Of a DNA stretch of 47,277 bases, positions 18,820-28,632 are shown piece by piece. Each line of letters starts with the position of its first letter. Position 1 is the stretch's first letter. The DNA is from Oceanospirillaceae bacterium. GTDB lineage: Bacteria > Pseudomonadota > Gammaproteobacteria > Pseudomonadales > Balneatricaceae. The notes beneath the pieces were generated by a model. The model did not search any database, had not been told where the DNA came from, and was given only the letters and a program-made list of their open reading frames with translations. The DNA is taken from positions 1-47,277 of the forward strand of contig JABSRA010000035.1 of the NCBI GenBank assembly GCA_013215445.1. Direction: 5' to 3'. The translations under genes and the position numbers were made by a program.

Positions 18820-19698
18820 TTAGTATATTAACGTATATTTCTCAAATTCTATTGTGCGAATTATTTCTAAAATTTCAGTGTTTTTACGCATCTGTGCTGA
18901 AAAAGGAGCAAATGGCGCTGCTAACCTAATGATTTTAACCGCGCTATGATCGAGTATTTTTTTTCCCGATGATTCTAAAATTTCAATGGATTTTACTTGG
19001 CCGTCCGCTCTCATTGCGATTAATAGTCGAACTTTACCGTATATTTTTAGCTCATTTGCCGCTTTAGGGTAATGAATATTACCGATAGATACAATACGTT
19101 TTCGCCAATCCTCTAAGTAGGCAGCATCTTGATGTGACTTAGTTGACATCGTCGTGATGGTGCGCTTCTTCAAGGATTTTGCCAAGGTTTGACTACGCAG
19201 TGAAATTTGATGATTAAGAGAGACAATTTGTTCGGCTAGCGTCTGGTTTTGATTATTATTGGCGACAGATAAGCTGGGTTGTTGCCGTTTGTTTAAGAAT
19301 AGTCGATGATCTGATTGGTTGCTGAGAATGACATTAAAATTACCGCTGCCTTCATTTGATGGTAGATCGGCATCTGGTTTATTCAGAAAAATGCTACTGT
19401 CGAGAGGATTTGTCGGGTTTTTCTGCAAATTAGGGGTGGTTACTAGGTTATTGGTTTCTATCTTAGTTAATTGTTTTTTTTGCTCGGTTGTGCCAGCGCC
19501 TTGTTGGTTTATTGGTGCGTAAAAGTCTGCATCATCATCAGCTTTGCTCGCCTCGAAACTGGCGAGTGTGACTTCCATGCTCGACGCTCTATTATGTTGC
19601 GTCGCAGTATAACCGATGCTAAATATGCCAATAGCATGCAGGATTAGCGCGGCGCATAGCGCCTGCCGAAACCTGCTGTTGAGGATGCTCACTGGCAT
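18820..19698 (-). CDS. TonB-family energy transducer
   Basis: Inner-membrane protein expected to link the proton motive force to outer-membrane processes. One N-terminal membrane segment (about residues 11-32, ALCAALILHAIGIFSIGY) is followed by a long polar periplasmic linker. The C-terminal TonB domain has the IHYPKAANELKIYGKVRLLI strand with the YP motif and ends PFAPF... I use the ATG at 19698 (292 residues); a longer frame would run into gshB. The linker is Gln/Asn-rich rather than proline-rich. It has no exbBD next to it, matching the gshB-tonB-yqgE order of Pseudomonas. Confidence 0.83.
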   Translation of the reverse strand: MPVSILNSRFRQALCAALILHAIGIFSIGYTATQHNRASSMEVTLASFEASKADDDADFYAPINQQGAGTTEQKKQLTKIETNNLVTTPNLQKNPTNPLDSSIFLNKPDADLPSNEGSGNFNVILSNQSDHRLFLNKRQQPSLSVANNNQNQTLAEQIVSLNHQISLRSQTLAKSLKKRTITTMSTKSHQDAAYLEDWRKRIVSIGNIHYPKAANELKIYGKVRLLIAMRADGQVKSIEILESSGKKILDHSAVKIIRLAAPFAPFSAQMRKNTEILEIIRTIEFEKYTLIY

Positions 19699-19714
19699 GA
19701 TATAGGCACGTTGG

Positions 19715-20683
19715 TTAAGTGTCTTTAAGGTGGTTTTTACGCCATTTAGCTTCAATCGCATCCATCAAATCCGCACCGATATCTAAGCCATATTGATCAT
19801 TGAGTTCGCGAATACAAGTGGGGCTGGTGACATTGATTTCGGTGAGGTAATCGCCAATCACATCGATACCAACAAATAACAACCCCTGTTCTTTTAGGCT
19901 GGGGCCAATTTGCTGACAAATCCAGCGATCTCGGTCGGTGAGCTCTCGACCTTCAGCTCGGCCTCCGACGGCTAAATTACCCCTGGTTTCGCCGTTGGTG
20001 GGGATGCGTGCCAGTGCATAGGCTACGGGTTCGCCATCAATCATCAAAATGCGCTTATCGCCCTCGCTAATCTCGGGGATAAATTTTTGCGCCATGATCA
20101 TTTCAGTATCATATTTAGTGACTGTTTCGAGAATAACACCAAGATTGACGCCATCGGCCTGCACTCTAAATATTGAAGTACCACCCATACCATCTAATGG
20201 TTTGAAAATGACGTCTTTGTGTTTAGCGTGAAAGGCTTTTAACTGGGCGCTATCTCGACTGACCAATACTTCGGGACAGCATTGGGGAAACTGAGTAGCA
20301 AACAGTTTTTCATTACAATCCCGCAGTTTTTGCGGAGGATTGACCACCAGTGTGCCGAGGCGTTCTGCCATTTCTAACAGATGGGTGCTATACATAAACT
20401 CATTGTTAAAAGGTGGGTCCTTGCGCATTAAAATGATGTCTAGACTGGCGAGTTCTAAGCTTTGTTGCTCACCGAGTTGATAAAAATTTTGTGGATCACG
20501 GGCGACAGTTAACGGCGCCATCTGCGCCATTGCCACGCCATTGTCGATATATAAGTGCTGTTGCTCCATGTACCAAATATCCCAACCCTTGTCCTGTGCA
20601 GCCCACAACATTGCTAGCGAACTGTCTTTTTTGTAGTTGATATCTTGAATAGGGTCCATGACTATGCCGATTTTAAGCGTCAT
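19715..20683 (-). CDS. gshB: Glutathione synthetase
   Basis: ATP-grasp ligase joining gamma-glutamylcysteine and glycine. It has 322 residues, close to the E. coli protein. The N-terminal KIGIVMDPIQDINYKKDSS is the family signature. The ATP-grasp elements follow: DVIFKPLDGMGGTSIFR, then GDKRILMIDGEPVAYALAR, then EINVTSPTC near the end. The tonB-like gene starts 16 bases downstream, so they are probably co-transcribed. Confidence 0.96.
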   Translation of the reverse strand: MTLKIGIVMDPIQDINYKKDSSLAMLWAAQDKGWDIWYMEQQHLYIDNGVAMAQMAPLTVARDPQNFYQLGEQQSLELASLDIILMRKDPPFNNEFMYSTHLLEMAERLGTLVVNPPQKLRDCNEKLFATQFPQCCPEVLVSRDSAQLKAFHAKHKDVIFKPLDGMGGTSIFRVQADGVNLGVILETVTKYDTEMIMAQKFIPEISEGDKRILMIDGEPVAYALARIPTNGETRGNLAVGGRAEGRELTDRDRWICQQIGPSLKEQGLLFVGIDVIGDYLTEINVTSPTCIRELNDQYGLDIGADLMDAIEAKWRKNHLKDT

Positions 20684-20764
20684 TTTTTGTCCTCTTTCTC
20701 TAGTGGGGTGGGGTTTAGTCTTATTATGGGGATATTGGTATTTGATACAAGGCCCAGCCTTGAA

Positions 20765-21493
20765 TCAACTTAAATCGCCCCAGAGATATTGTAGTATCGC
20801 CTGGGCGGCAATGGGTGCCGTTTCAGTGCGCAGCACTCGGGGGCCAAAGCTGACGGCCTGAAAGCCTGCATTGATTGCCTGCTCGACCTCTGTTTCGCTC
20901 AAACCACCCTCTGGGCCGATTAATAGTGCGACGGAGTTAGGTCGAGATAAAGCAGTCAGGGGGATAGCGCTGTGATGGTGCAATACTAATTTTAGTTCTG
21001 TGTTGCACTGCTCAATCCAGTCGACAAGTTGCCTGGGGGGGTGGATTGTCGGAATGTCGGTGCGCAGTGATTGCTCGCAGGCACTAATAGCCATTTGTTG
21101 CCACTGCTGGTGTTTTTTGGCCAATCTATCCGCTTTGAGGCGAACCTCGGAGCGCTCACTCAATAAAGGGGTGAAGCTGCTCATGCCCAATTCAGTAGAT
21201 TTTTGAATGGCGTAATCCATGCGATCTCCCTTGGAGATCGCCTGACCTATGTCTACGCTAAGAGGGCTTTGGCGTACCGGTGAGCTCATAGCGGTTATCT
21301 TGACGCAGACGCTCCGTTTCTCCACCGCGTGTAAGGTCGCTAAATATTCATTGCCATCACCGTTAAATAAAGTGATCAACTCGCCATTTTTCATTCTCAA
21401 GACTCTGGCGATATGTTGCACCGCTCGATCATCTAGCGTTTGCAGTGCTCCAACGGTGAGTGCTAACTCTTGATAAAAACGTGGAATGCGCAT
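20765..21493 (-). CDS. rsmE: 16S rRNA (uracil1498-N3)-methyltransferase
   Basis: SPOUT-class methyltransferase that makes m3U1498 in 16S rRNA using S-adenosylmethionine. The knotted SAM-binding motif LLIGPEGGLSETEVEQA lies in the C-terminal third, followed by FGPRVLRTETAP. An N-terminal PUA-like domain begins MRIPRFYQ. It has 242 residues. It lies 34 bases after metK, whose product is the methyl donor, and 81 bases before gshB on the same strand. Confidence 0.95.
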   Translation of the reverse strand: MRIPRFYQELALTVGALQTLDDRAVQHIARVLRMKNGELITLFNGDGNEYLATLHAVEKRSVCVKITAMSSPVRQSPLSVDIGQAISKGDRMDYAIQKSTELGMSSFTPLLSERSEVRLKADRLAKKHQQWQQMAISACEQSLRTDIPTIHPPRQLVDWIEQCNTELKLVLHHHSAIPLTALSRPNSVALLIGPEGGLSETEVEQAINAGFQAVSFGPRVLRTETAPIAAQAILQYLWGDLS

Positions 21494-21527
21494 TCGTTAA
21501 TACCTCTACCCTAATATGTCGCAGACC

Positions 21528-22718
21528 CTATAGACCTGCGTCTGCGCGAAGGGCGGCGACTTTATCGGTTTTCTCCCAGGTAAAGGTAGTGAAAGTATCA
21601 TCGCCAACCGTTAGTTCATTGCTCTGCCTGCCAAAGTGGCCGTAGGCGGCTGTGATGCGATACATGGGGTGGAGTAGATCCAGCATGCGAGTAATGGCAT
21701 TGGGGCGCAAATCAAAATGTGCTTTGACCAGTTGGATGATTTTATCATCGCTAATTTTACCCGTGCCAAAAGTGTTGATAGACATGGAAGTCGGTTCGGC
21801 GACACCAATAGCGTAAGAAATTTGGATCTCACAGCGATCGGCGAGTTTCGCAGCGACAATGTTTTTGGCCACATAACGACCGGCATACGCCGCTGAACGG
21901 TCGACTTTTGAAGGATCCTTACCAGAGAAAGCACCACCGCCGTGGCGGGCCATGCCGCCATAGGTATCGACAATAATTTTACGGCCGGTTAAACCACAGT
22001 CACCGACGGGACCACCTATTACAAAATTTCCAGTGGGGTTGATGTGATATTTAGTATCCTTGGTTAACCATTTCTCGGGGATCACATGCTTAACAATAAG
22101 CTCCATGACGGCTTCTTGTAAGTCACTGTGCGAAATGTCAGGATCGTGCTGTGTTGACAATACGATGGCATCCACGGCACAGGGCTTACCATCTTGGTAG
22201 CGAAAGGTAACTTGTGATTTTGCATCGGGGCGCAGCCAGGGTAATAAACCGGATTTGCGCGCCTCGGCTTGGCGTTCCATTAAACGGTGTGCGTAGGTAA
22301 TAGGTGCCGGCATTAAAACATCGGTCTCATTAGAGGCGTAACCAAACATTAAGCCCTGGTCTCCAGCGCCTTGCTCTTCAGAGGTGGAGCGGTCGACACC
22401 CTGTGCAATATCAACAGATTGTTTGCCGATAATATTGATAATGCCACAGGTATTACCATCAAAACCGACATCTGAAGAAGTGTAACCGATGTCATTGATA
22501 ACGCCGCGCACTAAGTCTTCTAAATCGACCCAAGCATTGGTGGTGATCTCTCCAGAGACAATCGCCACGCCGGTCTTTACCATGGTTTCACAGGCGACTC
22601 GGGCGTATTTATCCTTGGCAATGATGGCATCCAGCACGGCATCAGAGATCTGATCGGCAATTTTATCCGGGTGGCCTTCAGAGACTGACTCTGAAGTAAA
22701 AAGATTATATTCGCTCAT
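21528..22718 (-). CDS. metK: S-adenosylmethionine synthase
   Basis: Makes S-adenosylmethionine from methionine and ATP. The family signatures [30 protein letters not shown] and [19 protein letters not shown] are all visible. I use the ATG at 22718 (396 residues), which begins [16 protein letters not shown] like other MetK proteins; an upstream in-frame start at 22748 adds ten unlikely residues. It heads the minus-strand run metK-rsmE-gshB and is divergent from tktA. Confidence 0.97.
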   Translation of the reverse strand: MSEYNLFTSESVSEGHPDKIADQISDAVLDAIIAKDKYARVACETMVKTGVAIVSGEITTNAWVDLEDLVRGVINDIGYTSSDVGFDGNTCGIINIIGKQSVDIAQGVDRSTSEEQGAGDQGLMFGYASNETDVLMPAPITYAHRLMERQAEARKSGLLPWLRPDAKSQVTFRYQDGKPCAVDAIVLSTQHDPDISHSDLQEAVMELIVKHVIPEKWLTKDTKYHINPTGNFVIGGPVGDCGLTGRKIIVDTYGGMARHGGGAFSGKDPSKVDRSAAYAGRYVAKNIVAAKLADRCEIQISYAIGVAEPTSMSINTFGTGKISDDKIIQLVKAHFDLRPNAITRMLDLLHPMYRITAAYGHFGRQSNELTVGDDTFTTFTWEKTDKVAALRADAGL

Positions 22719-23168
22719 GCTGGTGGCCTTCAACTGACATTTATACACAAGATGAGCACCCTTCGATAGGTGCGGGCTCTAGGTAAAACGTAATGTATGG
22801 AATAAAAAAACGTATTTTATAACGATCAGTAATGTTTTGCAGGGGAATCTAGTGCTTTTTTAATGAAATATTGTGCATTTAAAATGAATATTACTCACTT
22901 TGTACATTAATTGCGTTTTGCGATTGAAGCTTGGCCCAAACTGCGCGAAAATTGGTTCTCAAATTTTTTGACGAACCTTGGTGACGTAAAACGCCGCGAA
23001 CAATGATAAGACAGCGCTGAAATTGGTGAAATAACAAAACTTGAGTTGCTCTGATGTTGAGTGGTGTACGATTCAAGTGTAACAGCCCATTATAAGTATA
23101 ATATTATCAAGTAACGTCGTTTTTCGACATCATCAAACTACAATGGGGCCATCCCCAGGAGTTTATTA
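22719..23168. promoter_or_regulatory. 450-base divergent region between metK and tktA
   Basis: It must hold the promoters of both genes. A GAGC...GCTC hairpin with inner ACC/GGT lies at 22754-22779, in what would be the metK leader. The tktA start is preceded by CCAGGAG. Genes for a regulator or adenosylhomocysteinase often sit here in relatives; none is seen. A short open frame on the minus strand (22891-23076) is not convincing as a gene. Confidence 0.45.
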
Positions 23169-25163
23169 ATGTCTGCTCGCAGAGAACTGGCAAATGCAAT
23201 TCGCGCACTAAGTATGGATGCAGTACAAAAAGCTAAATCAGGTCACCCAGGCGCGCCTATGGGTATGGCTGATATTGCCGAAGTGCTGTGGAATGATTTT
23301 ATGAAGCACAATCCGAGTAATCCATCTTGGTATGACCGAGATCGTTTCATATTATCTAACGGCCACGGTTCAATGCTGATCTACAGCTTATTACATCTAA
23401 CCGGTTACGATGTTTCCATTGATGACATTAAAAGTTTTCGTCAAATGCACGCTAAAACGGCGGGTCATCCCGAGTATGGTTATTGCCCAGGGGTAGAAAC
23501 TACTACTGGTCCGCTGGGTCAAGGCCTCAGTAATGCAGTGGGTTTTGCCATTGCAGAAAAAACCTTGGCGGCACAGTTTAACCGCGAAGGGCATGAGATT
23601 GTCGATCACTACACTTATACCTTTATGGGTGATGGTTGCCTCATGGAAGGTATTTCCCATGAAGTTAGCTCTCTCGCCGGTACGTTAGGCTTGGGTAAAC
23701 TGATTGCCTTTTGGGATGATAATGGTATTTCGATTGACGGTGAAGTTGAAGGTTGGTTTACCGATGATACGGTGAAACGCTTTGAGGCCTATGGCTGGCA
23801 GGTAATTGCGGATGTCGACGGTCACAACCCAGATCAGATTCGCGCCGCTATCGAAGCTGCTCAAGCTAACACCACTCAGCCAACCCTGATTTGCTGTAAA
23901 ACGGTGATAGGTTTTGGCTCTCCTAATAAAGAGGGCACAGCTGGCTGTCACGGTGCGGCGCTTGGCGAGGAAGAAATTGTTTTAACTCGCAAAAAATTGG
24001 GTTGGTCTCACGCTCCCTTTGAAATCCCTGAAGATATTTATGCCGATTGGAACGCCGCCGCTGCGGGTTCTGTGGCTGAGAATGATTGGAATCAACAGCT
24101 GAGCAGCTATCAAGATGCTCACCCTGAGTTAGCGGCTGAATTTCTGCGCCGTTTAGCGGGTGATTTACCGGCAGATTTCTCTACTAAGGCGGATCGTTGG
24201 ATCGCTGAACTCTCTGCCAAAGGCGAGACTATTGCATCGCGTAAAGCATCGCAAAATGCGCTGGATAACTTTGGGCCGATGCTGCCAGAATTCTTGGGCG
24301 GCTCTGCTGATTTGGCCGGTTCTAACTTAACCAAGTGGGCGGGCATCAAAGTAATCGATAGCGCAGATGCCTCGGGTAACTACATCAATTATGGTGTGCG
24401 TGAATTTGGTATGTCAGCGATTATGAATGGTTTGACACTACATGGCGGCTTTATCCCCTACGGTGCCACTTTCTTAGTCTTTATGGAATACGCTCGCAAT
24501 GCGTTGCGCATGGCGGCACTGATGAAAATTCAGGTGATACACGTTTACACCCACGACTCTATTGGCCTGGGGGAAGACGGACCGACGCATCAGCCGATTG
24601 AACAAGTTGCCAACTTGCGCCACACACCGAACATGAGCACTTGGCGTCCCTGTGATACGGTTGAATCTGCGGTGGCTTGGAAAATGGCGGTTGAGCGTAA
24701 AGATGGGCCAAGTGCCTTGATTTTCTCGCGTCAGAGTCTAGCTCATCAAACCCGCAGTGCAGAGCAGCTAAACAATGTGGCTAAAGGCGGTTATATTTTG
24801 TCTGATAGCGATGGTATCCCAGAGTTGATTTTTATCGCCACTGGTTCTGAGGTAGAACTCGCCATGCAGGCGGCGGCGCAAATGCGTGGCAATGGTAAAA
24901 ATGTACGGGTCGTTTCAATGCCCTGTACGGATTTGTTTGATGCACAAGATGCCGCTTATCGTGAATCGGTATTGCCAAGCGCAGTATCGGCTCGGGTTGC
25001 GGTTGAAGCGCTGCAAGCGGACTACTGGTATAAATATGTTGGCCTTAACGGTGCCATCGTCGGTATGACTACTTTCGGCGAATCAGCACCGGCTGATAAG
25101 TTGTTCGAACACTTTGGTTTCACCGTGGCGAACATCGTCGAAAAAGCGTCGGCACTACTGTAG
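23169..25163 (+). CDS. tktA: Transketolase
   Basis: Thiamine-diphosphate enzyme of the pentose phosphate and Calvin-type rearrangements. The N-terminal [18 protein letters not shown] and [17 protein letters not shown] segments and the diphosphate motif [14 protein letters not shown] are visible. The pyrimidine domain has [16 protein letters not shown]. It has 664 residues, the usual bacterial length. epd and pgk follow on the same strand, grouping pentose phosphate, erythrose-4-phosphate and lower glycolytic steps. A terminator-like hairpin separates tktA from epd. Confidence 0.97.
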   Translation: MSARRELANAIRALSMDAVQKAKSGHPGAPMGMADIAEVLWNDFMKHNPSNPSWYDRDRFILSNGHGSMLIYSLLHLTGYDVSIDDIKSFRQMHAKTAGHPEYGYCPGVETTTGPLGQGLSNAVGFAIAEKTLAAQFNREGHEIVDHYTYTFMGDGCLMEGISHEVSSLAGTLGLGKLIAFWDDNGISIDGEVEGWFTDDTVKRFEAYGWQVIADVDGHNPDQIRAAIEAAQANTTQPTLICCKTVIGFGSPNKEGTAGCHGAALGEEEIVLTRKKLGWSHAPFEIPEDIYADWNAAAAGSVAENDWNQQLSSYQDAHPELAAEFLRRLAGDLPADFSTKADRWIAELSAKGETIASRKASQNALDNFGPMLPEFLGGSADLAGSNLTKWAGIKVIDSADASGNYINYGVREFGMSAIMNGLTLHGGFIPYGATFLVFMEYARNALRMAALMKIQVIHVYTHDSIGLGEDGPTHQPIEQVANLRHTPNMSTWRPCDTVESAVAWKMAVERKDGPSALIFSRQSLAHQTRSAEQLNNVAKGGYILSDSDGIPELIFIATGSEVELAMQAAAQMRGNGKNVRVVSMPCTDLFDAQDAAYRESVLPSAVSARVAVEALQADYWYKYVGLNGAIVGMTTFGESAPADKLFEHFGFTVANIVEKASALL

Positions 25164-25174
25164 AGCGCAGTGTT

Positions 25175-25205
25175 ACCCCAGGTGTTTACCTGGGGTTATT
25201 TTTTT
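25175..25205 (+). terminator. Terminator or attenuator between tktA and epd
   Basis: A perfect 9-bp stem ACCCCAGGT/ACCTGGGGT with a GTTT loop runs into TTA and a seven-T tract. It lies 12 bases after tktA and about 30 bases before epd, so it must at least reduce read-through. Confidence 0.85.
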
Positions 25206-25236
25206 AGTAAACCCTCCTTAGTCGAGATGATTGTGC

Positions 25237-26277
25237 ATGAGTTATCGTGTCGCTATTAATGGTTATGGCCGTATTGGTCAATGTGTATTGCGCGCTATTT
25301 ACGAGAGGGCTCAAAGACACAGCGATGGTGGTAAACAACTTGAAATAGTTGCCATCAACGAATTGGCGGATATAGAGACAGTCACTTATCTGACCCGTTA
25401 CGATACTATTCACGGGCGTTTTCCGCTGCCCGTTGAACACAGTGGTGATACGCTGATAATTGACGGTGATCGGATTAAAGTGCTCAATGAAGCTGATCCT
25501 AGTAAGTTGCCATGGGGCGAATTAGGCGTGGATTTAGTCATTGAGTGCACCGGTTCTTTTACGGCGCGCAGTATGGCACAGCAGCATTTAGATGCCGGGG
25601 CTAAAAAACTGTTGTTTTCGCATCCGGCCCGCGCCGATGTTGACGCCACTATTGTCTATGGCTATAACCATCAGCAGTTAACTGCCCAGATGAATATCGT
25701 CTCGGCGGCTTCTTGTACCACTAACTGTATTATTCCCATTTTAGATTTAATCCATCGCGAGTTTCAAATAACCGCGGCGTTGACCACCACCATACACTCG
25801 GCGATGAATGATCAGCCTATCGTCGATAGTTATCACCAGCATGATCTGCGTTTAACCCGCGGGGCAATGAGTTCCATCGTGCCGGTCGATACCAGTTTAG
25901 CCAAGGGCATTGACAGAATTATGCCCGAGTTAGCTGGCCTATTCGAATGTCTGCATATTCGAGTGCCAACCATCAATGTCTCGATGATGGATATCAGTTT
26001 GACCCTCTCTGAGAAGGTCAGTATTGAACGCGTCAATAGCCTACTCAGACATGCGGCGCAGACCCGATATCAAGAGGTATTAGGTTATACCAATGAGCCG
26101 CACGCGTCGGTTGATTTTAATCACGATCAACGCTCGGCTATTGTCGATGGCACTCAGACGAGGGTCAGTCGCGAGCACTTATTGAAATTGGTCTGCTGGT
26201 TTGATAATGAGTGGGGTTTTGCCAATAGAATGATAGATGTCGGCCAATACTGGCTGCAACAACCAGATAATCAATAA
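25237..26277 (+). CDS. epd: D-erythrose-4-phosphate dehydrogenase
   Basis: GAPDH-fold enzyme that oxidises erythrose-4-phosphate to 4-phosphoerythronate, feeding pyridoxal phosphate synthesis. The NAD motif is GYGRIGQ at residues 9-15 and the catalytic Cys is C160 in AASCTTNC. The segments DATIVYGYNHQQL and TTIHSAMNDQPIVDSYH separate Epd from true GAPDH. I start at the ATG at 25237 (346 residues) just before the family N terminus; the ribosome binding site is weak, as the terminator lies close upstream. pgk follows after 16 bases. Confidence 0.92.
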   Translation: MSYRVAINGYGRIGQCVLRAIYERAQRHSDGGKQLEIVAINELADIETVTYLTRYDTIHGRFPLPVEHSGDTLIIDGDRIKVLNEADPSKLPWGELGVDLVIECTGSFTARSMAQQHLDAGAKKLLFSHPARADVDATIVYGYNHQQLTAQMNIVSAASCTTNCIIPILDLIHREFQITAALTTTIHSAMNDQPIVDSYHQHDLRLTRGAMSSIVPVDTSLAKGIDRIMPELAGLFECLHIRVPTINVSMMDISLTLSEKVSIERVNSLLRHAAQTRYQEVLGYTNEPHASVDFNHDQRSAIVDGTQTRVSREHLLKLVCWFDNEWGFANRMIDVGQYWLQQPDNQ

Positions 26278-26293
26278 TTTTTAAGGTATCAAC

Positions 26294-27454
26294 ATGAGCG
26301 TTTTGAAAATGTCAGAGTTAGATCTCTCCGGCAAGAAAGTATTGATCAGAGAAGATTTAAACGTGCCAGTTAAAGCTGGGAAAGTGACCTCTGATGCACG
26401 GATTAGGGCGTGTTTACCCACCATTCAACACGCGCTTAAAAGTGGTGCTAAAGTGATGCTAATGTCACACTTAGGACGCCCTATCGAAGGTGAATATGAC
26501 TCTCAATACTCGCTACAGCCAATCGCGGAGCATTTAAGTGTGCTGCTAGAGCGGGAGGTTAGGCTGGTAAAAGATTGGTTAAATGGCGATTTCTCAGTGG
26601 CAGAGGGCGAGGTAGTACTGCTGGAGAACGTGCGCTTTAATCAGGGCGAAAAAAGCGATGATGAAACGCTATCGAAGCAGATGGCCGCACTTTGTGATGT
26701 GTATGTGATGGATGCTTTTGGCACCGCACATCGCGCTCAAGCGTCGACTCACGGCGTGGCAAAATATGCCAAAGTTGCCTGTGCTGGTCCACTGCTGGTG
26801 GGTGAGTTGGATGCGTTGGGCAAGGCATTAGACAAGCCGGCTTCACCGATGGTAGCCATTGTCGGTGGCTCTAAGGTATCGACTAAGCTGGCTGTGCTAA
26901 CCGCGCTTAGCAACAAGGTAGATAGATTGATTGTCGGGGGCGGTATCGCCAATACTTTCTTGGCGGCTGCGGGTTTTCCGGTGGGAAAATCTCTGTATGA
27001 GCATGACCTGATCCCACTGGCGAAAGAACTGATGGCTAGCACTGATATTCCACTGCCGACGGATGTGGTGGTCGCCACTGAGTTTTCTGAGACTGCTGAA
27101 GCCACAGTGAAAGCGGTGGCCGATGTTGCTGATGATGATATGATTTTAGATATTGGCCCAGACTCGGCCAAAGCGTTAGCACTGTTGTTAGAAGATGCGC
27201 AGACAATTATCTGGAACGGCCCAGTAGGGGTGTTTGAATTCGCCCAGTTTGCCGGCGGCACTAAGGCGATTGCCCTGGCGATTGCCAGTAACCAAGGTTT
27301 CTCTATCGCCGGTGGCGGAGATACACTAGCCGCGGTTGATAAGTATGATATCGAGACACAGGTATCTTATATTTCCACTGGTGGGGGCGCTTTCTTAGAG
27401 TTCGTAGAAGGTAAAGTACTGCCGGCAGTGGCCATGTTGGAATCGCGCGCGTAA
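26294..27454 (+). CDS. pgk: Phosphoglycerate kinase
   Basis: Transfers phosphate from 1,3-bisphosphoglycerate to ADP. The N-terminal [12 protein letters not shown] substrate motif, LMSHLGRP and the C-terminal nucleotide segment [13 protein letters not shown] with [12 protein letters not shown] are in place. It has 386 residues, typical of proteobacteria. It lies 16 bases after epd and is probably co-transcribed with it. A strong bidirectional terminator follows. No fba gene comes next, unlike in many relatives. Confidence 0.97.
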   Translation: MSVLKMSELDLSGKKVLIREDLNVPVKAGKVTSDARIRACLPTIQHALKSGAKVMLMSHLGRPIEGEYDSQYSLQPIAEHLSVLLEREVRLVKDWLNGDFSVAEGEVVLLENVRFNQGEKSDDETLSKQMAALCDVYVMDAFGTAHRAQASTHGVAKYAKVACAGPLLVGELDALGKALDKPASPMVAIVGGSKVSTKLAVLTALSNKVDRLIVGGGIANTFLAAAGFPVGKSLYEHDLIPLAKELMASTDIPLPTDVVVATEFSETAEATVKAVADVADDDMILDIGPDSAKALALLLEDAQTIIWNGPVGVFEFAQFAGGTKAIALAIASNQGFSIAGGGDTLAAVDKYDIETQVSYISTGGGAFLEFVEGKVLPAVAMLESRA

Positions 27455-27470
27455 TCAGCTTTCGCTATAA

Positions 27471-27506
27471 AAAAACCTGCAATAGAATGACTATTGCAGG
27501 TTTTTT
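27471..27506. terminator. Bidirectional terminator between pgk and hlyU-like gene
   Basis: AAAAACCTGCAATAG pairs with CTATTGCAGGTTTTT around a 5-base loop. A and T tracts on both sides let it serve the converging genes. Confidence 0.92.
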
Positions 27507-27544
27507 ATGGCCTGTTGTAACAGGCCGTTGTTAAGTAGTAATCG

Positions 27545-27823
27545 CTATCTAAAAATACCATCGCCGACCTGATCAATGGTCAGGCGCGCTTTGCGCAACA
27601 TTTCCTGGGCACAGGCATCTTTGCTGCCCAGCACGTCGGCGCGGATAAAGCGGTGGTTTTGTTCGCCTTTGACAATAGTGCCGTTCACTCTGAACTGGCT
27701 GCCCTCAGGCAGTGGCGCGGGGGTGATGGTAAAGCCTTTATATTCTTCACTGTCCATAGCCACCGGTGCGGCGGGTGTTTTGTCGCTACTGAACATAGCT
27801 TTAAGGGATGACAATAAACTCAT
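27545..27823 (-). CDS. HlyU-family protein
   Basis: Small protein of 92 residues resembling the HlyU/PF10115 family (distinct from the ArsR-type Vibrio HlyU). The hallmark pattern YKGFTITPAPLPEGSQFRV, then HRFIRADVLGSKDAC and a final KARLTIDQVGDGIF are seen. The N-terminal part (LLSSLKAMFSSDK) is short and polar. It is often annotated as a transcriptional activator, but the function of these solitary copies is not established. It converges with pgk and shares its terminator. Confidence 0.78.
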   Translation of the reverse strand: MSLLSSLKAMFSSDKTPAAPVAMDSEEYKGFTITPAPLPEGSQFRVNGTIVKGEQNHRFIRADVLGSKDACAQEMLRKARLTIDQVGDGIFR

Positions 27824-28030
27824 TGGGTTTCTCTTTGGGTTAAATAATCGGGTACAACCTCAGCATAATATATCGAGCACAGTGATTATTTGAGGTATTC
27901 AGGGTCTCTTTTAAGGTCTAGTGTGCTTGCTTTATGCGCAATGATCAAGGCGAAATCACCTTATCGCCTAGACCTGCAAACATGGCTCAGTTAAAATATA
28001 TGTTCACAAGCGAGTGGATATAAATCAGTA

Positions 28031-28444
28031 ATGCTCTGGGTAAAAGTTTTTCATATATTGGCGATGACCAGTTGGATGGCGGGCATTTTTTATCTGCCGC
28101 GTATTTTTGTGCATTTTGTCGAGGGCTGTAGTGCCGATCAAGACGTGAGGCGACTGCAGATCATGGGCCTAAAACTCTATAAGTTCAGCACCATTATGAT
28201 GCTATTTACCTTAGGTTTTGGTTTGTGGTTGTGGCTTGGCTACGGTTTTAGTGGCGCTTGGCTACATGCCAAACTGTTATTCGTGGCGCTATTAATTGCC
28301 TATCATATTAAGTGCGGTGCCATCGTCCGACAGATGCAAGCGGGGGCGTTGGATAAATCTAGTCGCTACTACCGTCTCTATAACGAGCTACCGCTCGCGC
28401 TGTTTGTGCCTATTCTAATTTTAGTGGTAGTGAAGCCTTTTTAA
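28031..28444 (+). CDS. hemJ: Protoporphyrinogen oxidase HemJ
   Basis: Small integral membrane protein of the HemJ (UPF0093) family, which oxidises protoporphyrinogen IX in many Gram-negatives lacking HemG/HemY. It has 137 residues and about four membrane segments. The N-terminal WVKVFHILAMTSWMAGIFY contains the conserved His and Trp, and YLPRIFVHF follows. A hairpin lies 58 bases after the stop, and 20 bases further is the transposon insertion point. Confidence 0.88.
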   Translation: MLWVKVFHILAMTSWMAGIFYLPRIFVHFVEGCSADQDVRRLQIMGLKLYKFSTIMMLFTLGFGLWLWLGYGFSGAWLHAKLLFVALLIAYHIKCGAIVRQMQAGALDKSSRYYRLYNELPLALFVPILILVVVKPF

Positions 28445-28501
28445 GTGATCGGCATTAGGTGTGGTAAAAAAGGCTGAGCTGATTTTTTAGCCATAATAGG
28501 T

Positions 28502-28525
28502 GTGGGTAAAATTCCGGTTTCCCAC
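28502..28525 (+). terminator. Possible hairpin downstream of hemJ
   Basis: GTGGG-T-AAA pairs with TTTCCCAC around a 7-base loop. It lacks a T tract. It lies just outside the left transposon end. Confidence 0.35.
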
Positions 28526-28540
28526 GAGGTCTATTTAGTC

Positions 28541-28545
28541 TAATA
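28541..28545 (+). repeat. Target site duplication, left copy (TAATA)
   Basis: TAATA directly abuts the outer end of the left inverted repeat, and the same five bases abut the right end at 44021-44025. A 5-bp AT-rich duplication is the hallmark of Tn3-family transposition. Confidence 0.9.
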
Positions 28546-28586
28546 CGGGTCCAGTGGAAGAACCCTCGAAAATGACGAGTCTGAGA
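28546..28586 (+). repeat. Terminal inverted repeat, left (IRL)
   Basis: Begins CGGGTCCAGTGGAAGAACCC and ends GACGAGTCTGAGA. It is identical over 41 bases to the reverse complement of 43980-44020. The length fits Tn3-family ends (usually 38-48 bp). Confidence 0.95.
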
Positions 28587-28632
28587 ATGGAACAACAGTT
28601 GCAACCGCAGGTTGCTTACCTTGTTTTCCTCC

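Noticed and set aside
22891..23076. Minus-strand open frame of 61 codons between metK and tktA
   Set aside because: No ribosome binding site or recognisable motif; composition fits chance in an AT-rich regulatory region.
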